Of a stretch of 34,202 nt of DNA, positions 16,583 to 26,319 are shown piece by piece. Each line of letters starts with the position of its first letter. Position 1 is the first letter of the stretch. The position numbers and the translations under genes were made by a program. The notes under the pieces are model-generated. The model had not been told where the DNA came from. It made no database searches and saw nothing but the letters and a program-made list of their open reading frames with translations. The DNA is from Candidatus Bathyarchaeota archaeon (lineage in GTDB: Archaea; Thermoproteota; Bathyarchaeia; Bathyarchaeales; Bathycorpusculaceae), in contig JAOAIV010000003.1 in the NCBI GenBank assembly GCA_026414525.1, positions 1 through 34,202 on the forward strand, written 5' to 3'.

Positions 16583-17842
16583 CTATGCAGAATTATTTAT
16601 TGTTATTCCATATCCTATGAGTCGCCAGCGCGCTGCAATCTTCCGGCTTAGGGCAACACGCGCATTTGGCTGCGCACATATTGGCCTGCTTAACTTGATC
16701 TTTACAATATTGTTTTTGATTGATGTGATTTTCCCAACGTTTACGGCGGCGCCCACATGTAGTAGCAATGTCTCGTCAGGATTAATTTTTTCAACTTTAA
16801 GTAGCTCTTTTGTTCCTACTGCCCTATCCAAGATATGCGTTTCCAATGTCAACTCTGATGTTACTGGAGGAAGCAAACCCGCTTTTCCAGCTATATTGCC
16901 TATTAAACCGTCTGCTTTTGTGTAGGAGGGATCAAGCAGTGTTCCCACACCAACTAATCCGCCACATGCTGCCTCTTTAACTTCTCTTTCGCCTGCGTGT
17001 AAACTAACTATTTCAGTGACTAAAGGCGCATAAACTGTTTTGCCCTCTTTTTCAACGCTGACGCCTGGGCGTATTTCTATTTCATCGCCAACTGCAAATT
17101 TCCCTTGAGTTATGGTGCCGCCTATAACACCGCCTTTCAGTTCCTCAATGGAGGTGCCAGGTTTGTTAACATCAAAAGAGCGGACAATATACATGAGCGG
17201 CGGCTTTGTTTCATCCCGTTTCGGTGTAGGTATAATTTCCTCTATGGCGTTAAGTAGCACGTCAATGTTTATCTTGCGTTGCGCTGAGATCGGGATTATA
17301 GGCGCGTTCTCCGCAATTGTGCCTTTAACGAATTCTTTAATTTCTTTATAGCTATCGCGCGCTCGCTTCTCATCAACAACATCAATCTTGTTTTGAACAA
17401 TAATTATGTTCTTTATGCCGATAATCTGCGCAGCTGCTAAGTGTTCCCGTGTCTGCGGCTGAGGGCACGGCTCATCGGCAGCTATCACAAGCAGCGCTCC
17501 ATCCATTATGGCTGCCCCAGAAAGCATAGTCGCCATTAACGCTTCATGCCCTGGCGCGTCAACAAAGCTTGCAGCACGAACAAAAATGGTTTCTGAAGCG
17601 CAGTTAGGGCAGACGGGGTTAGTTGAATAGTTTTTTGGCGGCTCACACTTTGGGCATTTATAGACAGGCATGTCCGCGTATCCTAAACGTATAGTTATGC
17701 CTCTTTTAAGCTCCTCGCTATGTCTAGACGCCCAAACACCAGTCAACGCCTGCACCAAAGTTGTCTTTCCATGATCTACATGTCCTATGGTGCCTATGTT
17801 GACTTCCGGTTGTTTAGGTAAAGCTCTAGTTGTGTCACTCAT
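16583..17842 (-). CDS. eif2g: Translation initiation factor aIF2 subunit gamma
   Basis: [38 protein letters not shown], zinc knuckle [55 protein letters not shown]. Start at the internal ATG (MSDTTRAL); tracked ORF extends to 17860. Confidence 0.96.
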   Translation of the reverse strand: MSDTTRALPKQPEVNIGTIGHVDHGKTTLVQALTGVWASRHSEELKRGITIRLGYADMPVYKCPKCEPPKNYSTNPVCPNCASETIFVRAASFVDAPGHEALMATMLSGAAIMDGALLVIAADEPCPQPQTREHLAAAQIIGIKNIIIVQNKIDVVDEKRARDSYKEIKEFVKGTIAENAPIIPISAQRKINIDVLLNAIEEIIPTPKRDETKPPLMYIVRSFDVNKPGTSIEELKGGVIGGTITQGKFAVGDEIEIRPGVSVEKEGKTVYAPLVTEIVSLHAGEREVKEAACGGLVGVGTLLDPSYTKADGLIGNIAGKAGLLPPVTSELTLETHILDRAVGTKELLKVEKINPDETLLLHVGAAVNVGKITSIKNNIVKIKLSRPICAQPNARVALSRKIAARWRLIGYGITINNSA

Positions 17843-17998
17843 TTTGCGTCTAATCCACAAATACCCATTGAATTAGAGAAAGATTAATGATGGAAGTTAA
17901 TAAGTTTTGAGCACCCACCATAGAAAATCTACCTTTCGGTCAACTAAATGCTTTTTTTTAAATGGCGCATCAAATAATAGCCAAGACAACTTATAAAG

Positions 17999-18047
17999 TA
18001 GACTCTCTATAGGTTTCTGCAATGAATTTCTAATATGCGCCAAATAT
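17999..18047 (-). promoter_or_regulatory. Copy B of the 49-bp element, upstream of and co-oriented with aIF2gamma
   Basis: Minus strand: atatttggcgcatattagaaattcattgcagaaacctatagagagtcta; 45/49 identical to 10491..10539. Confidence 0.75.
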
Positions 18048-18181
18048 TTTGGCGGAATTATTTTTAGTCTTATTTATAATCAAAAAGCTGACAATTTAGG
18101 TAAACTATTATTGCGTTTATAAAAACTTTAAAAAATAAAGATGGAATGCCAATAACTGGCGTTGGCTATTGGCAAACCATT

Positions 18182-18694
18182 TTATTTGTTTTCTGCTTTT
18201 TTCTCTTTTGCTTCTTGGAACAAATTCTTTACCGCGCTGATTCTTGCTTTCTGTGCCAGCACGTCGCTTGTAACGAACGTTAATGCCTCTTCAGGACACC
18301 ATTTTACGCATTGAGGGCCATCCTGCTCATTTTTGCAGCTGTCGCACGTAAAAACCACTTTTTTCTCCGGATGCATCATCATGGCGCCGAATTGGCAGGC
18401 GCTGATGCACCATGCGCAACCGTCGCAGGCTTCTTCGTCAACGATGATTATCCCAGTGTTTTCCTCTTGCGTCAACGCGTTGCGTGGGCAGGCGGCGACA
18501 CATGCTGGATCTTCGCAGTGTCTGCATGTTATAGCCAAGTTTACAAGTGGCCCAAGACGTAGGGCACGTATTCTTGATTTGGTCGGATTATACGTTTTCT
18601 CCTTAGTCATCGAGCATGCATATTCGCAGACGACGCAGCCTATGCATTTTTCCGGGTCAGCTGTAACAAATTTTCTGTCTTGCGGTCTAACCAT
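18182..18694 (-). CDS. 4Fe-4S ferredoxin-type electron-transfer subunit
   Basis: Multiple Fe-S motifs: CIGCVVCEYAC, CRHCEDPACVAACP, CDGCAWCISAC, CDSCKNEQDGPQCVKWCP; overlaps the AOR stop. Confidence 0.93.
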   Translation of the reverse strand: MVRPQDRKFVTADPEKCIGCVVCEYACSMTKEKTYNPTKSRIRALRLGPLVNLAITCRHCEDPACVAACPRNALTQEENTGIIIVDEEACDGCAWCISACQFGAMMMHPEKKVVFTCDSCKNEQDGPQCVKWCPEEALTFVTSDVLAQKARISAVKNLFQEAKEKKAENK

Positions 18695-20556
18695 TATGCT
18701 TTGCCTCCTTGCACAATGTACGCGTATTCGCCGAGACCAAGTGCGGTAATCTTTTCGACCGTGGGTACACCATCCTTAGTCCATCCTCGTGCTTCGTAGT
18801 AATCGTCTAGGCCGATCTGGAATTCTTCTTCTGTGACAACAGCTCCTTTAGCTGGGCCCTCATCTGGGACTGGCACATTCATTATTTTCCATGGAAGTGT
18901 ATCATACTTTCTTGTGCCTTTGCCTTCGCGGATGTTGAAGAGTCTTGCAAGGTTTTCAATTCTTTCGCCAGCTTTATCAAGCTCCTCTGCAGTCATTGGA
19001 ATGCCCGTGGCTAGGGTGTAATAGTTCGCCAGATCCTTCAAACCGTCATAGTATGTGCCTCTTGAAAACTTGCAGACTATAAGTGAATCAATGATGTTGT
19101 AGAGGTTTCCGTCGCTTACAATCATTTTGCCTCTGCCTTTTTCGATCTTGAAGCGGTTTACTTTGCCTTTCACGTCGGGCGCGTAAGCTCCGTTTCTAAG
19201 GTGGCAAGCGCCACGGAACGCAACGCTAAAGCCAAGAGCCGCCGTCTTTAACGTGCGGATATCATAGCCTGGTAATTCCAAGCCTTTTATGTGGCATGCA
19301 TATTTGTATGCGTCTCCTCCAATTATTTCCGCGGCTCTTGCAACGCCTTCGGCAAGTGTATTGCCCAACCATCCTTCGCGTTTACCTATTTTATGGATAA
19401 GCGCAATCAAAGCTTCCGCATTCCCGAAGCGAAGGTCTATTCCTTCTGTTTGCTCCTTTGTCAATATCCCGTGCTCGTAGCAGTCCATGGCAAAAGCAAC
19501 GACTACGCCGATGGATATGCCGTCCATTCCATATTCGTTTACGATTTTCATTGCCTCTATTATTGCGTCAAGTCTGTCGATCCCGCATAGTGGGCCCATA
19601 GACCATAAGCACTCGAATTCTAATCTTGAAATTGCGCCTTTGTAGGGTCCTTCTGACACTGCCGCTATGTGGTCACAGCGCATGCCGCAGGTTGCGCAGC
19701 CCACAATCTTCTTAACGTAGTGTTCATTCAGGTATTCACCGCTAACTTTTTCAGCTCCTTCAAACCTCGAGTTAGTGAAGTTCCTTGTTGCTAGAGCAGA
19801 CAGCGAATTCAAAACCAAAACGTTCTCCGGCGTCCCCAAGGTCTTATATTTCTTCGTTGCTGGGCCCTTCATACGTTCATGTATCATCTTAACGAATTCT
19901 TTGAAGCCCTCTAGGTTAGCTACGTTAACATCACGTGTTCCTCGAACAGCCACTGCCTTAAGGTTTTTTGAACCCATGACAGCACCCAAGCCTGTTCTTC
20001 CAATAGCGCGGAATTCATCGTTTATTATGCAGGCAATGCGGCTCAGTTTCTCGCCTGCCTCGCCTATCGCTGAGACTCGGATGTAATAGTCGCCGAGTTC
20101 CTCTTTTATTGCCACGTCAGTTTGGTATGGCGATTTCCCCCTCAAATGCTCCGCGTTTCTCAATTCAACTTTGTCATCGTCAATCCACAAGTAAGACAGC
20201 TTATCCGCCTTTCCAGTAATAATGACAGCGTCATAGCCTGCCCGTTTGAGTTCAGCGCCAAAGAAGCCGTGTGCTTTAGCTTCACCTACACAACCAGTTG
20301 CCGGTGATTTTGAAACAACTGCGTAGCCGTTTCCTGCTGTGGGACCCATGGTGCCGCTCAGCGGCCCTGTGACGTAAATTAGCGGGTTATCTGGGCTGAA
20401 CGGGTCTGTACCGGGCTTTGAGTTATCCATTAACAAGCGAATGCCAAGTCCTATACCGCCAATGTAGTTCTTCGCTAACTCCTCGCTTAATGGTTCTGTA
20501 GAAACTTTGCCAGTAGTTAAATCAACACGCAAAATTTTTCCGGCGTATGCATACAT
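18694..20556 (-). CDS. Aldehyde:ferredoxin oxidoreductase family (tungstopterin) protein
   Basis: MYAYAGKILRVDLTTGKVSTEPL...YIGGIGLGIRLL...GTMGPTAGNGYAVVSKSPATG...EFRAIGRTGLGAVMGSKNLKAVAVRG...CATCGMRCDH. Confidence 0.95.
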   Translation of the reverse strand: MYAYAGKILRVDLTTGKVSTEPLSEELAKNYIGGIGLGIRLLMDNSKPGTDPFSPDNPLIYVTGPLSGTMGPTAGNGYAVVSKSPATGCVGEAKAHGFFGAELKRAGYDAVIITGKADKLSYLWIDDDKVELRNAEHLRGKSPYQTDVAIKEELGDYYIRVSAIGEAGEKLSRIACIINDEFRAIGRTGLGAVMGSKNLKAVAVRGTRDVNVANLEGFKEFVKMIHERMKGPATKKYKTLGTPENVLVLNSLSALATRNFTNSRFEGAEKVSGEYLNEHYVKKIVGCATCGMRCDHIAAVSEGPYKGAISRLEFECLWSMGPLCGIDRLDAIIEAMKIVNEYGMDGISIGVVVAFAMDCYEHGILTKEQTEGIDLRFGNAEALIALIHKIGKREGWLGNTLAEGVARAAEIIGGDAYKYACHIKGLELPGYDIRTLKTAALGFSVAFRGACHLRNGAYAPDVKGKVNRFKIEKGRGKMIVSDGNLYNIIDSLIVCKFSRGTYYDGLKDLANYYTLATGIPMTAEELDKAGERIENLARLFNIREGKGTRKYDTLPWKIMNVPVPDEGPAKGAVVTEEEFQIGLDDYYEARGWTKDGVPTVEKITALGLGEYAYIVQGGKA

Positions 20557-20775
20557 TTAATTCTTATCTCCATCGTGTTGTTAGGCGTATATGCTGAAGC
20601 AAAAGGTATATTAACCTAATGGCCTATTCCGCTGAAAATACCATGTATATTCTATCAAACTTGGGCAACTAGCTTCTCAGCATTATCACATGTTAAATAA
20701 TTCTTTTCCAAGTAAGAAACAATTATATAACGTTTTTAGCACTTGTAACTATCGGCATATTCGAGGTGGTCAATC

Positions 20776-21066
20776 GTGAAAGTAACCGTTGACTATTTAG
20801 GAAGCATCAAACAAACCTTAGGTCTAAAGCAAGCGGAGCAGGTTGAACTCAAAAGTGGCGCCTCTGTGCGTGACTTGCTGACTTTGCTTGCTGAAAAGTA
20901 TGGCGAGCCCTTCAAGAAAGCCGTTTATGAGCCTAAAGGTCTCGATTTAAAGCCTCATCACATATTATCAGTCAATGGCTTACTGCTTAACCAGCTTGAT
21001 GGCATAGAAACGAAGCTTAAAGACGGCGACCATGTCGTTTTGATGCCCGTTGTCACGGGTGGGTAA
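20776..21066 (+). CDS. MoaD/ThiS-family sulfur carrier protein
   Basis: Beta-grasp protein ending in GG: VKVTVDYLGSIKQTLG...HHILSVNGLLLNQLDGIETKLKDGDHVVLMPVVTGG. Confidence 0.9.
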   Translation: MKVTVDYLGSIKQTLGLKQAEQVELKSGASVRDLLTLLAEKYGEPFKKAVYEPKGLDLKPHHILSVNGLLLNQLDGIETKLKDGDHVVLMPVVTGG

Positions 21067-21116
21067 GCAAAACCATTAAAGCTCGCCTCCGCTTTAAACT
21101 TCTCAGGCGGATATTC

Positions 21117-22187
21117 TTGGACAGGGTGGCCTCTCTAAGGCGAGTAGCCTTTAAAGACGGAGAATTTGATGGTTTTCTAATTTTCAACCACGCTAACTTA
21201 ATTTACTTTACAGGTTTTTCTGGCGCGGCTGCACTGTTAATTTCCAAAGAAAGTAAGCCCACCATATATGTCTATAATGTTAACTATCAACAAGCGAAAG
21301 CGGAAGGCAAGCAATTCATTGTGACATTAGTGAGACGCAGTAGCGACCTACTAACTTTAATTGCTGAACAGGTTAAGGCACTTAAAATTAAAAACCTCGC
21401 CTTAGACGCTGTCAGCATAGAAAGTTGGCAAGTGCTCGCCAAAAAAGTTAGAGATACAACAAAGCTTAAAGTTCAAGGTAGCCTTGTTTCTGCTCTTCGC
21501 AAAGTCAAAGATTCTCAGGAAATCGAGTTTATGCGCAAAGCAGCGGCGTTGACAAGTGAAGGAATGCGTGTGGCTTACGAGACATTAGCTCCTGGCATGA
21601 AGGAATATGAGGTGGCAGCTGAAATCGAATATGCCATGCGAAAGAGCGGCTCTTATGGTACGGCTTTCGAGACGATAGTTGCTTCCGGACCATATTCTGC
21701 GTTCCCACATGGTGGCTGCTCTGATAGGGAAATTCGCAAAGGCGATTTGGTGGTTGTGGATATCGGCGCTACTTACAAGCACTATCGCTCTGATATGACG
21801 CGCACAATAGTAGCCGGGAAACCAGCGGACACGCAAAAAAGGCTCTACGATGTAGTAAAGAAAGCGCAGGATAAAGCGCTTGAAGCTGTAAATCCTAACG
21901 TTAAAGCTAAAGTCGTGGATGCGGCAGCCAGAAAAGTAATCAAAGATGCTGGATACGGCCAGAATTTTGTGCATAACCTTGGGCACGGTGTAGGTTTAGA
22001 AGTGCATGAGCCGCCTGTTCTAGGGCCTTACAGCAAAGAAGTGCTGGCAGCGGGCAATGTTTTCACAGTTGAGCCAGGCATCTACCTTGTGGACTACGGT
22101 GGAATCCGCATAGAAGACACTGTGCTGCTGCAGAAAGACGGCGTGCAGAAACTTACAAATGGGCCTTACTTACTAAGCAAAGAATAA
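21117..22187 (+). CDS. M24 family Xaa-Pro peptidase
   Basis: SGPYSAFPHGG, DLVVVDIGATYKHYRSDMTRTIV, HNLGHGVGLEVHEPP, FTVEPGIYLVDYGGIRIEDTVLL. Confidence 0.94.
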   Translation: MDRVASLRRVAFKDGEFDGFLIFNHANLIYFTGFSGAAALLISKESKPTIYVYNVNYQQAKAEGKQFIVTLVRRSSDLLTLIAEQVKALKIKNLALDAVSIESWQVLAKKVRDTTKLKVQGSLVSALRKVKDSQEIEFMRKAAALTSEGMRVAYETLAPGMKEYEVAAEIEYAMRKSGSYGTAFETIVASGPYSAFPHGGCSDREIRKGDLVVVDIGATYKHYRSDMTRTIVAGKPADTQKRLYDVVKKAQDKALEAVNPNVKAKVVDAAARKVIKDAGYGQNFVHNLGHGVGLEVHEPPVLGPYSKEVLAAGNVFTVEPGIYLVDYGGIRIEDTVLLQKDGVQKLTNGPYLLSKE

Positions 22188-22268
22188 TGCCGCCCAACTA
22201 AATTTTGCATTGCTTTGTTAGAAGTTGCCTCTGCAGAGAATACAAAGAATGGCTTAAACACGGCTATC

Positions 22269-23507
22269 TTATGGTATTGTCTGGTTCCAATAGTAAATTA
22301 GTGGGTACTTGCCTTCTACGGGAAACGCTGGGTCCTCATAGACTATGTCCAATCGTGTGCCGTACTGAGAAAGAAGTTTACGCGAGTTTTCCCATATCAG
22401 TGGCGATTTCGCGTCGGGTCCCCAGAAACCCCAAATCCAATCTTCGGGGTGCCTCATCCCCCAGCCATAATTTCTCGGTAAAACAAGCACTGCGTCTGCT
22501 TGCCCTCCCGTCTCTTCCCTGGGGTTCTGTGTTACTTCAGTCCATAATTTCTTTAGCGCCTCGAAGTGTTCGCTTTTAAGCGCGCCGTAAGGATTGCCTT
22601 CTATTTGCGGATAATTAAATATAACCACGTACTCGGCCCCTGCTTTGTAGGCTGTGAGCATCTGCTGATAGATTTCTCCGCCACTGTCCAAGTATGGTGG
22701 CTCTGTGTATTTCCATGTGATTATCGCACCCCATGACTTATTCTGCATTCGTGCGGCTCCCCTTACAAGCGCTATGTCTTGGATATAGCTATTGTTCCAG
22801 CCGAACTGGGCAAGAATAACGTCGTATCCCCCTAAGTAGTCAAACCAGTAAAGCACATAATCCGAGGTGAAGGTTCTGATTCCCGCTTTTTTCAGAGAGT
22901 TCAAGCCATCATTATTATCAAACAGCATTTGAAACCATGCTGCTTCTGTGTCGTAATCTTTTGGCTCATGTGTGGTAACATTTGCCATTTTATCTTCCAA
23001 ATCAGCAAAAATTTCATGTAAAAGAGAGATATGCGGTTTCCCCTTAAAATAGTTTGAATGCTTAAGGAAGAAATTAAACCAGTTATAGTCAAGTTGATGC
23101 CCGGCTGGCTCATCGTCATAATATGTGCCTAAAAATCTGCCACCGTATCTTTGTTGGGCCGCTTTGAGCCACGAAAACTGCCATGTCCAAACTCTACTGT
23201 AGCTCCAATTAATGCCTAAATTAACGATAATGTTAAGACCTGCGGCGACGGCGTAATCGCAGATTTCAGTTGTTGCGGTTTCATTATTGCTTATGGGCCA
23301 GGATTGTAGAACAAAGAGGTTTGTGTAACCTTTCACCTCGTCGATTAACATTTTCGCTTCTATGGTGGTGTTACCGCAGAAAGTAACTCCGACAAAAAAG
23401 TCTGCTGGCTCTCTTTTTATGTTGCTTGATGTGTAATATGAAACAAATAATAGTGCTGTCCCTATCAATAGTATCAGAACTATAGAGGCCACGCCTGTTT
23501 GCTTCAT
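22269..23507 (-). CDS. Membrane-anchored/secreted protein of unknown function, possible glycoside hydrolase-like TIM barrel
   Basis: N-terminal TM/signal segment (SIVLILLIGTALLFVSYYTSS), then FLGTYYDDEPAGHQ and other aromatic/acidic-rich segments. Confidence 0.55.
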   Translation of the reverse strand: MKQTGVASIVLILLIGTALLFVSYYTSSNIKREPADFFVGVTFCGNTTIEAKMLIDEVKGYTNLFVLQSWPISNNETATTEICDYAVAAGLNIIVNLGINWSYSRVWTWQFSWLKAAQQRYGGRFLGTYYDDEPAGHQLDYNWFNFFLKHSNYFKGKPHISLLHEIFADLEDKMANVTTHEPKDYDTEAAWFQMLFDNNDGLNSLKKAGIRTFTSDYVLYWFDYLGGYDVILAQFGWNNSYIQDIALVRGAARMQNKSWGAIITWKYTEPPYLDSGGEIYQQMLTAYKAGAEYVVIFNYPQIEGNPYGALKSEHFEALKKLWTEVTQNPREETGGQADAVLVLPRNYGWGMRHPEDWIWGFWGPDAKSPLIWENSRKLLSQYGTRLDIVYEDPAFPVEGKYPLIYYWNQTIP

Positions 23508-23598
23508 TCTTAATTATTTGCTCCGGTCAGTTAATTTCCAATGTAACTTTCGCGTTTTCAAGCTATTTTCAATTATCCACATCAAAGGTTGATAGTTT

Positions 23599-23808
23599 TC
23601 ATTTTTTCTTTACTTTTATTCTACCACTAAAGTTTCTTAGGCTATCCTCACAAATTGACTTTTTCCACTTGCATATTCCTTTGATTATCTCGCTCAGATA
23701 GTACTCAAATTCTTCTTCTGTTAGGTTGCTGGCGCATTCGACGCGGTAAACGATTTCGTCTTTCTCTCTGCTTGCAGTTATTAACACCAAAACATCATTC
23801 TCGTTCAT
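23599..23808 (-). CDS. Small hypothetical protein
   Basis: 69-aa ORF with plausible spacing; no recognised family. Confidence 0.4.
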   Translation of the reverse strand: MNENDVLVLITASREKDEIVYRVECASNLTEEEFEYYLSEIIKGICKWKKSICEDSLRNFSGRIKVKKK

Positions 23809-23912
23809 AATGTCTCCCTCGTTGTTTAATTTTAGTGTTTTTTAGATTTAAATTGTTTCATTTCAACGTTCTTGCAAATTTACCTTTGGCGTTAGTTTTG
23901 CCCAGATTATTT

Positions 23913-24371
23913 TTAATATTTCAAAGTCAAGTAGAGCAAAACTCCTAATGCTATTAAAGCAAACATGTCGGGCAGCATTGCGAATGGTCCAAGCCCAAAC
24001 GGTCTGAAACCTGCGAGATAAATCACAATAGGGTTGGAAACAAGTGTGTAGAATAGCAAAACCAACGCGAATACTATCAATCCAACAACAAACTCCGATT
24101 TCGTTTTTCTATACAAACTAATGTAGGTTCCAAGTAAAATGATTACAAGCGTCAAGTTTATTGAGGAAATAACAGTTTTAGCTATGTAAAAAACCTCCAA
24201 GTCTCCTCTAAAACTAAAGTTGCTTGGGTAAGGCGGCGGCGCGGGCCTGACCTCCAGCAAAGGCGCTGTTCTCTCAACCGTAATAGCCCACGCTCCAGCA
24301 AAGAGACCCATTATTGCTATAAGAACAATTGTTAGACCAAATTTTACTTTATCATTCATACACGTTTCCAT
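23913..24371 (-). CDS. Hypothetical membrane protein
   Basis: Four predicted hydrophobic segments; directly downstream of and co-oriented with an HTH regulator. Confidence 0.6.
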   Translation of the reverse strand: METCMNDKVKFGLTIVLIAIMGLFAGAWAITVERTAPLLEVRPAPPPYPSNFSFRGDLEVFYIAKTVISSINLTLVIILLGTYISLYRKTKSEFVVGLIVFALVLLFYTLVSNPIVIYLAGFRPFGLGPFAMLPDMFALIALGVLLYLTLKY

Positions 24372-24376
24372 CTACA

Positions 24377-24691
24377 TTACTCCTTTTTTTCTTTTTCCCA
24401 AATTCTGTTCAATATCTCCTCGAATACAGCATAATTTTCCTCTAAAAGCGGAGAAAGAAAATAGGTGGTGCCGTAACCTTCCCCTGCAGTGGTGATGAGT
24501 CTGTTTTTCTGTAGAACCTTTAAGTGGTGCCTTATCGTTCGATAATCGAGCGCAAGAAGAGAGGCTAATTGGTTTGCATTCTGCGGTGCTTCCCGTAGCA
24601 CCTGAATTATCTTGGCGCGAGTTACGCCACCACGGGTGCCTGCTATAAGCCAGCCCAGTATGTATTTCAAGCTGCGTGTATTAGCAGACAC
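24377..24691 (-). CDS. Winged-helix (ArsR-like) transcriptional regulator
   Basis: RGGVTRAKIIQVLREAPQNANQLASLLALDYRTIRHHLKVLQKNRLITTAGEGYGTTYFLSP. Confidence 0.88.
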   Translation of the reverse strand: MSANTRSLKYILGWLIAGTRGGVTRAKIIQVLREAPQNANQLASLLALDYRTIRHHLKVLQKNRLITTAGEGYGTTYFLSPLLEENYAVFEEILNRIWEKEKKE

Positions 24692-24868
24692 CTAAACTCA
24701 TCCCTTGAGAGAGCGATTTTTAGTCAAACTGAATGTAGCAAGCAGTAAATATAGTTTATAGCCCCCTTCAAGCTATTAAGCCACGATTGCGCGGCGCGTA
24801 TGATGGCACTTCATTTATTTAAATAGCCTTTTTCGCCTGAAAGACGGCGAATAAACAATTTGTCTAAC

Positions 24869-25954
24869 TTACACCATAATCTTTCTAACATCTTGCAAAA
24901 TTGTGTCTGAGGGTATTGCAAACCCTATGCCCTGTGAATCTTCAACTATGGCCGTAGCCATGCCTACTACTTGGCCTTGATAGTTCAGAAGCGGGCCTCC
25001 GGAATTACCAGGATTCAATGGCGCCGTCGTCTGTATAATATTAGTTAAAGTAGTGCTTTCTGTTGTTATGGTGCGGTTCAGGGCGCTTATTATGCCATTG
25101 CTCATTGAACCCTCTAAACCGTAAGGCGTGCCAACCACAACTACAGGATCTCCCACCCTAAGCGTTGATGAGCTAACCATAAGGAGCGGTTTCATCTCGT
25201 TCTGCGGCGCACTTGTTAGAAGCACCGCAACATCAGTGTTTGGGTTAGAACCTTTAACTGAGGCTGAATACACTTTTCCGTTTGTGAATGTTACCGTTAT
25301 ATTTACTGCGTTTTCAATTACGTGATTGTTTGTTAAGATAACCGGCTGCCCCGAATAGTTGTAGACAAAGCCTGAACCTTGCACTTGCGAATAAACGCTG
25401 CCGTACCAGAAAATGGTGCGTCTTAATCCTTTAACTACCACAACCGAATCGCGTACTTGTTCGAAAAGCTGGGAAAGTGAAACGTTCTCGCCTAACACGT
25501 AAACTATGTTTGTTGTTGTGTCAATGCTCTTAATTTGCGCTTGCAGAGCTAACAGCTGACTTCGGAGAGTCTCAACTTCTTCCATGATTTCATCAATTTT
25601 CTGGCTGGTTACGCTGGTTGCTTGTAGACTGCTGATTTGGCTTTGAATCGCCGAAAGTTGGCTTTGAAGTGCATCAATTGTTTGCAAAATACTGCTCTGG
25701 TTTTTAGTGGCTGCTTCTGATTTTGCTTGGAGATTATCTATTTGCTCCTGAATTGTTGACAACTGCTTTTGCAGCTTATCAATTTTATCTGAAGCGGCTG
25801 TGCTGCCTGTCCAGTAGCCAATAAGCCCGCCTACAGCGAGGCTCGCGGCTACAATCACAACTATAAGAAGGAGCGAAAGCGTTCTGTTCTGTTTTTTCGG
25901 AAGCTCCAAGGTGGCCACCGCCTGAACGTAGTTACCAACAAGCAAATGGAACAT
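24869..25954 (-). CDS. HtrA/DegP-like S1C serine protease, N-terminal TM plus coiled coil, no PDZ domain
   Basis: Triad regions TNNHVIENAVN, NTDVAVLLTS, NPGNSGGPLLNYQGQVVG; ends at FAIPSDTILQDVRKIMV. Confidence 0.92.
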   Translation of the reverse strand: MFHLLVGNYVQAVATLELPKKQNRTLSLLLIVVIVAASLAVGGLIGYWTGSTAASDKIDKLQKQLSTIQEQIDNLQAKSEAATKNQSSILQTIDALQSQLSAIQSQISSLQATSVTSQKIDEIMEEVETLRSQLLALQAQIKSIDTTTNIVYVLGENVSLSQLFEQVRDSVVVVKGLRRTIFWYGSVYSQVQGSGFVYNYSGQPVILTNNHVIENAVNITVTFTNGKVYSASVKGSNPNTDVAVLLTSAPQNEMKPLLMVSSSTLRVGDPVVVVGTPYGLEGSMSNGIISALNRTITTESTTLTNIIQTTAPLNPGNSGGPLLNYQGQVVGMATAIVEDSQGIGFAIPSDTILQDVRKIMV

Positions 25955-26009
25955 TTTGAAAATGGGGTTTTTTACTTGTTGCCGTTTGCAACCTTATCTG
26001 TTGCTTCTG

Positions 26010-26027
26010 CACCATTAAAAAATGGTG
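26010..26027. repeat. Inverted repeat CACCATT-AAAA-AATGGTG in the divergent HtrA/ABC intergenic region
   Basis: Perfect 7-bp arms with a 4-nt spacer. Confidence 0.5.
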
Positions 26028-26319
26028 TGAATAGTTATTTAATGATTTTTCCAAATTTGTTTCAGAAGTTATTCATGGGCTATTATTTAGAGTTGCAAAA
26101 TTCTGTAGAGATTAGGGAATGATTCTGAAAAACAGTTTAATGCTCTGTTTTAGCAGCAATTTTCAGCAACCGAAAGGGAGGATGTGTTAACTGACACAAG
26201 TAAATCCAGAAGTACAGACAAAGCCTATAGCGTCAAGCAAAGCAGCACTTCCCTTAACGTTTTTCAACTTCTCTCTTTTCGGTTGCCTTTTTTCTGAAAT
26301 AGCTTACCAGGTGAATTAG

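Noticed and set aside
25500-25800. Repetitive Gln/Leu region in HtrA as a tandem DNA repeat
   Set aside because: Periodicity is at protein level (coiled coil); no exact nucleotide tandem repeats.
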